DNA from: Clavelina lepadiformis
Taxonomy: Eukaryota; Chordata; Ascidiacea; Aplousobranchia; Clavelinidae
DNA length: 64,000 nt
Assembly: GCF_947623445.1 (NCBI RefSeq)
Contig: NC_135248.1
Coordinates: 5,208,977-5,272,976 of the forward strand
Direction of reading: 5' to 3'
Under the pieces are notes generated by a model that was given only the letters and a program-made list of their open reading frames with translations, was not told the origin of the DNA and did not search any database. Of the stretch, positions 60,618 through 64,000 are shown piece after piece (positions within the stretch are counted from its first letter, which is position 1; every line of letters starts with the position of its first letter). Position numbers and translations under genes: made by a program.

Positions 60618-61877
60618 ATGTCACAACCCACGCCGACACAACGAAAAGTTACTTCGGTGACTGACAAAGCTAAGACAGAATACCACATGAGCACACGATC
60701 AACCGACCGTTCCAACGAGTCAAGCAATAATACAACTATGTCGAACGAAAACGGGGAGGAATCTGCAAATTCTCCCGATAATGACACCGCTGGACCGTCT
60801 GGTCTGGGTGCTAATAACCAATTACGGACAAATACGCAACCACAGAATAATACTTTGCGAAACGATTTGTTTTCACACGTTAAACTTCCTACCTTTTGGA
60901 AATTCAATCCCGAAGCGTGGATTTCTCACCTTGAACATAAATTTTCTCTTTATCAAATCACTTCTCAAACTAATCGTTACTTGTTAGCGGTAGAGGCAAT
61001 TCCTGCGAAAGACCTCGCGCTGCTTCGATTACCTTCTGCGTCGACACAGAACTGCTACGACATATTGATCAATGAAATCTTGAGAAACTTTGATAAACGT
61101 GAGGACCATTTAGATTTTTTGTTGGCGGACCTGACGCTGCACGATCAGTCCCCCAAACATTTAATGCGCGAATTAATGAGTGCAGTAGGTCAAGAGAATC
61201 TTACTCCGCCAGTCGTCAAACTAATTCGTGCAAAGTTTCTTAAAGCGTTACCACCAGACGTCGCAATTGCGTTAGCCAGCGTGGAAAACCACGATCTCCA
61301 GAACCTTGCAAGCAAAGCCCACGAAATCTTGCTGCTTAAAAAACCAAAAACTGCTTCGCACAACCTTTCTCTTGCTATCACTGATACGGATGACATTGAT
61401 TACCCAATGCAACCACAAATACAGCAAATTCAATTGTCTAAACCACCGCGCTATACACAATCTAACGCTAACAATGAATCTAAGAGTTCCGGACAAAGAA
61501 ATACGAATTTCACAAATCAAAATTCACCAAACCAACGCAATTCATTTAACTCAACATGGCAACAACGATCACCACGCACAAACAATGGACAGTTTCACAA
61601 ATCATACAGCAACAACGGTTTTAATCGAGATAATCGCCGACAAAATGGTTCCTTTTTTCCTAATAAACGCAAATATAATTTTTCACATTCATCCCCCACA
61701 TTTCAGAAACCAGACTACCAACGTAGCAGTTACCCTTGCGCGTCTGATGCTTCTAATGGCTTATGTTATTACCACGCCCGCTTCGGTAGGGATGCGCGCC
61801 GCTGTCACCCAACTTGTAGCATGTGGGAAAACCAATCCCGCCCAACAAAAAACATGTGGCGATCGACGCAACATTAA
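60618..61877 (+). CDS. gag: Retrotransposon Gag (419 aa)
   Basis: After a Ser/Thr/Asn-rich start (about 80 residues), there is a capsid-like region beginning with Val-Lys-Leu-Pro...Phe-Trp and containing Trp-Ile-Ser-His-Leu-Glu, as in CsRn1/arthropod Ty3 Gag. A Gln/Asn/Ser/Arg-rich, nucleic-acid-binding type region follows. The C-terminus has Cys-x3-His-x10-Cys-x3-Cys near residue 380, the CsRn1-type CHCC substitute for a CCHC zinc knuckle. Gag would form the particle that packages the RNA. The stop lies within the pol overlap. The start is the first ATG after the leader. Confidence 0.92.
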   Translation: MSQPTPTQRKVTSVTDKAKTEYHMSTRSTDRSNESSNNTTMSNENGEESANSPDNDTAGPSGLGANNQLRTNTQPQNNTLRNDLFSHVKLPTFWKFNPEAWISHLEHKFSLYQITSQTNRYLLAVEAIPAKDLALLRLPSASTQNCYDILINEILRNFDKREDHLDFLLADLTLHDQSPKHLMRELMSAVGQENLTPPVVKLIRAKFLKALPPDVAIALASVENHDLQNLASKAHEILLLKKPKTASHNLSLAITDTDDIDYPMQPQIQQIQLSKPPRYTQSNANNESKSSGQRNTNFTNQNSPNQRNSFNSTWQQRSPRTNNGQFHKSYSNNGFNRDNRRQNGSFFPNKRKYNFSHSSPTFQKPDYQRSSYPCASDASNGLCYYHARFGRDARRCHPTCSMWENQSRPTKNMWRSTQH

Positions 61878-64000
61878 CCCCGTCAGTCCCGTCGATCGCA
61901 TCAACAATAAAAAGAGGCTGCCCCTTGCTAACTGTATATGATCACGCCAATAGTATTCACTTTTATGTAGATAGCGCGGCAGCAACTTCTCTTTTGTCCG
62001 CTAGTTTAGCTGACGTATCAAACCGCAAACCGCAAACTCCGCTTTTCGCTGCTAACAGTACGCCAATTACTACGTATGGCACTACACAACTTAATGTTTC
62101 TCTTCACCCTCGTTTTTCTTATCCCTTTGAATTTGTGCTTGCGGACACACCTTTTTGTATATTGGGGCTGGATTTCCTCACTGAATACAACTTTGTCTTG
62201 GACCTTAAAGCCAAACTTCTGATAGATGTACCGAACCGACAGCAAGATACGTTAGAGCCTGTTGAAAGTGATCCTGTTCGCATATCCATTCTCAGCCAAA
62301 TAGATCCTGTTGCAGACCTTTTACATCAATTTCCGGACTTGCAAAAACCCATGTCAGCTGTTAAACCGGTGAAGCATTCCATTGTTCACCACATCCATAC
62401 CACAGGTTCGCCAGTACGTGCGCGTCCACGTCGATATAGCCCAGAAACAATGCAGATCTTGAAGAAAGAAATTGACAGCTTGCTGGAACGAGAAATTATC
62501 CGCTACAGTGATTCTCCTTATGGAAGTCCGGCTTTGCTCGTTCCGAAAGGCTCTTCTGGCAATAAATATCGTCTTGTCGTTGATTATAAATTAGTCAATA
62601 AACAAACAACCGACAGCTGTTATCCCCTTCCGTTCTTACATAGTTTTTCCGATGTTTTGTATGGTAAAACTGTCTTCTCTAAATGTGATCTCCAACACGC
62701 ATTTCATCAAATAAAAGTGGCTCCAGAAGATGTCCATAAAACGGCGTTTGTTTGCCCTCTTGGACAATTTGAATATACAAGACTTCCGTTCGGTTTGTCC
62801 GGCGCCCCACGGACGTTTTCCAGACTCATAGGAGAAGTAGTACGTCCCCTTCAGCACCTTGGAATCTTTGCTTACCTCGATGATATCATCATTGGAAGTA
62901 GTAACCTGTCAGAACATCTTGAACATCTTAAGCTGCTTTTTCAACGTCTTGAGGAATTTGGCTTAACGCTGAATTTAGACAAAAGTGAATTCAACCGCAA
63001 GTCTCTTGACTACCTTGGCCATCACATAAATTCTGAAGGTATACGACCTACTCAAGAAAAAGTGCAGGCCATTCTTGATTACCCACAGCCACAAACCTGC
63101 AAACAGCTGAAACGTTACTTGGGAATTTATTGCTATTATTTTCGTTTCCTGAAGCATTGTTCCACAACCTTACAACCGCTTTACAAGCTGGTTCCGAACA
63201 GTCGCAGCAAGCGCGCGGCTCCTTTAATATGGAATGTCGAAGCCGAACGCGCCTTCGCTAACAGCAAACAAGCTATTGCAAATGCTAGCACTTTAGCGTT
63301 TCCGAAACTCCATGCTCCAACTTATCTAACAGTTGACGCTTCATTGACCGGTATTGGAGCGACATTAGAGCAATTGCAAGGAAATCAACTTGTTCCTTTG
63401 GCCTTCTTTTCAAGACAGCTAAACGCAAGTCAACGTAAATACAGTTGCTTTGACCGAGAGCTGTTGGCCGCTTACAAGTCAATACGTCATTTCCGCTACT
63501 TCTTGACAGGCCGACAATTCACTTTGCGTACAGACCATCTCCCTTTGGTTTCAAGTCTCGGTAAGCTCTCCGAACATTACTCTCCAAGACAGTTCCGGCA
63601 ATTGTTGTTTGTTTCAGAATACACAACAACCATTGAGCACATCAAAGGCTCTGCCAATGTTGTGGCGGACCTCTTGTCAAGGTCTCAACCTTCGGCACCC
63701 AACATTAATACTCTCTCCGATCTTCCGCCTCCGTTAGAGTATGAGAAAATAGCACAAGCTCAAACCAATGATCCTGCTATTAAAAGACTACGCACCGCAA
63801 CAACATCACTCAAACTTCAAGACTGCAAGCTGCCCAATAATAACTTTACCATTCTTTGTGACGTGTCCACTGACACAGAGCGTGTTCTGGTTCCTTCCTC
63901 CTTCCAACGTCAAGTCTTTCTGCACTTACATAATTTATCGCATCCTGGGAAAAAAGCCACAATTAAACTAATCAAGGAAAGATTTATATGGATAGGGATG
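61820..64000 (+). CDS. pol: Retrotransposon Pol (protease-RT-RNase H-integrase), 3'-partial
   Basis: Open in the -1 frame from 61820 (after TAG at 61817-61819) to the window end with no stop. Protease: about 61955-62230; the active-site motif reads Val-Asp-Ser-Ala-Ala (61967-61981), where Asp-Ser/Thr-Gly is expected; the second motif, Ile-Leu-Gly-Leu-Asp-Phe-Leu, is normal. Reverse transcriptase: about 62380-63000, with Arg-Leu-Val-Val-Asp-Tyr, Leu-Pro-Phe-Gly-Leu and the catalytic Tyr-Leu-Asp-Asp at 62873-62884. RNase H: about 63290-63680, with the Asp in Thr-Val-Asp-Ala-Ser, the Glu in Arg-Glu-Leu and the Asp in Thr-Asp-His. Integrase begins at about 63880 with the zinc-binding His-Asn-Leu-Ser-His; its DDE core lies past the window. 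It is made as a Gag-Pol fusion by frameshifting. Confidence 0.95.
61847..61899 (+). promoter_or_regulatory. -1 programmed ribosomal frameshift signal (gag-pol)
   Basis: AAAAAAC at 61847-61853 is in the correct phase of the gag frame (A AAA AAC). It is followed by a 5-nt spacer. GCGATCGACG (61859-61868) then pairs perfectly with CGTCGATCGC (61890-61899) across a 21-nt loop. The pol frame is exactly -1 relative to gag and opens at 61820, before this site. This is the textbook layout of a -1 frameshift element. Confidence 0.88.

Larger units (their letters stand above)
59515..64000 (+). mobile_element. Ty3/gypsy LTR retrotransposon, CsRn1-like, 3' end outside window
   Basis: Order: 5' LTR (59515-60244), primer-binding leader (60245-60617), gag (60618-61877), and pol in the -1 frame (from 61820), ordered protease, reverse transcriptase, RNase H, integrase. 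That domain order is Ty3/gypsy. The gag C-terminus has a Cys-Tyr-Tyr-His...Cys-His-Pro-Thr-Cys motif in place of a standard zinc knuckle; this is typical of the CsRn1 group. All visible frames are open, so the copy may be recent or even competent, except for an odd protease motif. The 4 bp before the LTR are GATG; the matching repeat would be beyond the window. Confidence 0.95.

Noticed and set aside
61825..61832. GGGAAAA as an alternative -1 slippery site
   Set aside because: It is out of phase with the gag codons (TGG GAA AAC), so a tandem -1 slip would not work there. The A AAA AAC site 20 nt later fits.
1..64000. CRISPR arrays, bacterial operons, phage or toxin systems
   Set aside because: No regularly spaced identical repeats and no such genes were seen. 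Splice sites and animal protein families show a eukaryotic genome.

Overview
The window reads as a gene-containing stretch of an AT-rich (about two-thirds A+T by eye) metazoan nuclear genome with GT-AG introns of roughly 75-550 bp and AATAAA poly(A) signals. The protein families are closest to animal versions, introns are short, and most genes have a splice-acceptor-like AG just upstream of the first ATG. Together these fit a compact invertebrate deuterostome such as a tunicate with spliced-leader trans-splicing. That placement is an inference; nothing here proves the species.

Layout. Positions 810-875 hold the last exon of NDUFS6 (complex I). Positions 3490-6639 hold a complete nine-exon A-type metallo-carboxypeptidase. 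Positions 6.9-26.9 kb are a gene-poor stretch of transposon debris: a short hAT element carrying the tail of a transposase gene, MITEs with 8-bp target duplications, a SINE, a broken LINE split by an 839-bp DNA element, a perfect 20-bp hairpin, and a solo LTR. Positions 26.9-36.7 kb hold PAN2 (mRNA deadenylase) in 28 exons whose phases all join. After another MITE-bearing gap come SLC48A1/HRG1 (heme transporter, 41.5-43.2 kb, +) and THOC6 (TREX mRNA-export subunit, 44.3-47.1 kb, -), arranged tail to tail. Positions 51.4-58.6 kb carry three consecutive same-strand genes without introns: SMARCAD1, MED22 and KLHDC4. Positions 59.5-64.0 kb are the 5' LTR, leader, gag and most of pol of a Ty3/gypsy LTR retrotransposon of CsRn1 type, which runs off the window.

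Function. The host genes are housekeeping genes of unrelated pathways: respiration, secreted proteolysis, mRNA decay, heme transport, mRNA export, chromatin remodelling, Mediator, and a kelch protein. They do not form a pathway. PAN2, THOC6, SMARCAD1 and MED22 all act on gene expression, but I see no evidence that this is more than chance.

The most unusual structures are in the retrotransposon. Its gag-pol overlap has a canonical -1 slippery heptamer, a 5-nt spacer and a perfect 10-bp stem. Its primer-binding region is a tandem array of about five 18-19-bp tRNA-Trp-like units. Its protease motif reads Asp-Ser-Ala instead of Asp-Ser/Thr-Gly. Among host genes, the intronless trio, a PAN2 that has lost its zinc-ribbon cysteines, and a start-stop uORF 2 nt before the heme transporter start stand out. 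I found no CRISPR array, bacterial-type operon or confident tRNA/rRNA gene.
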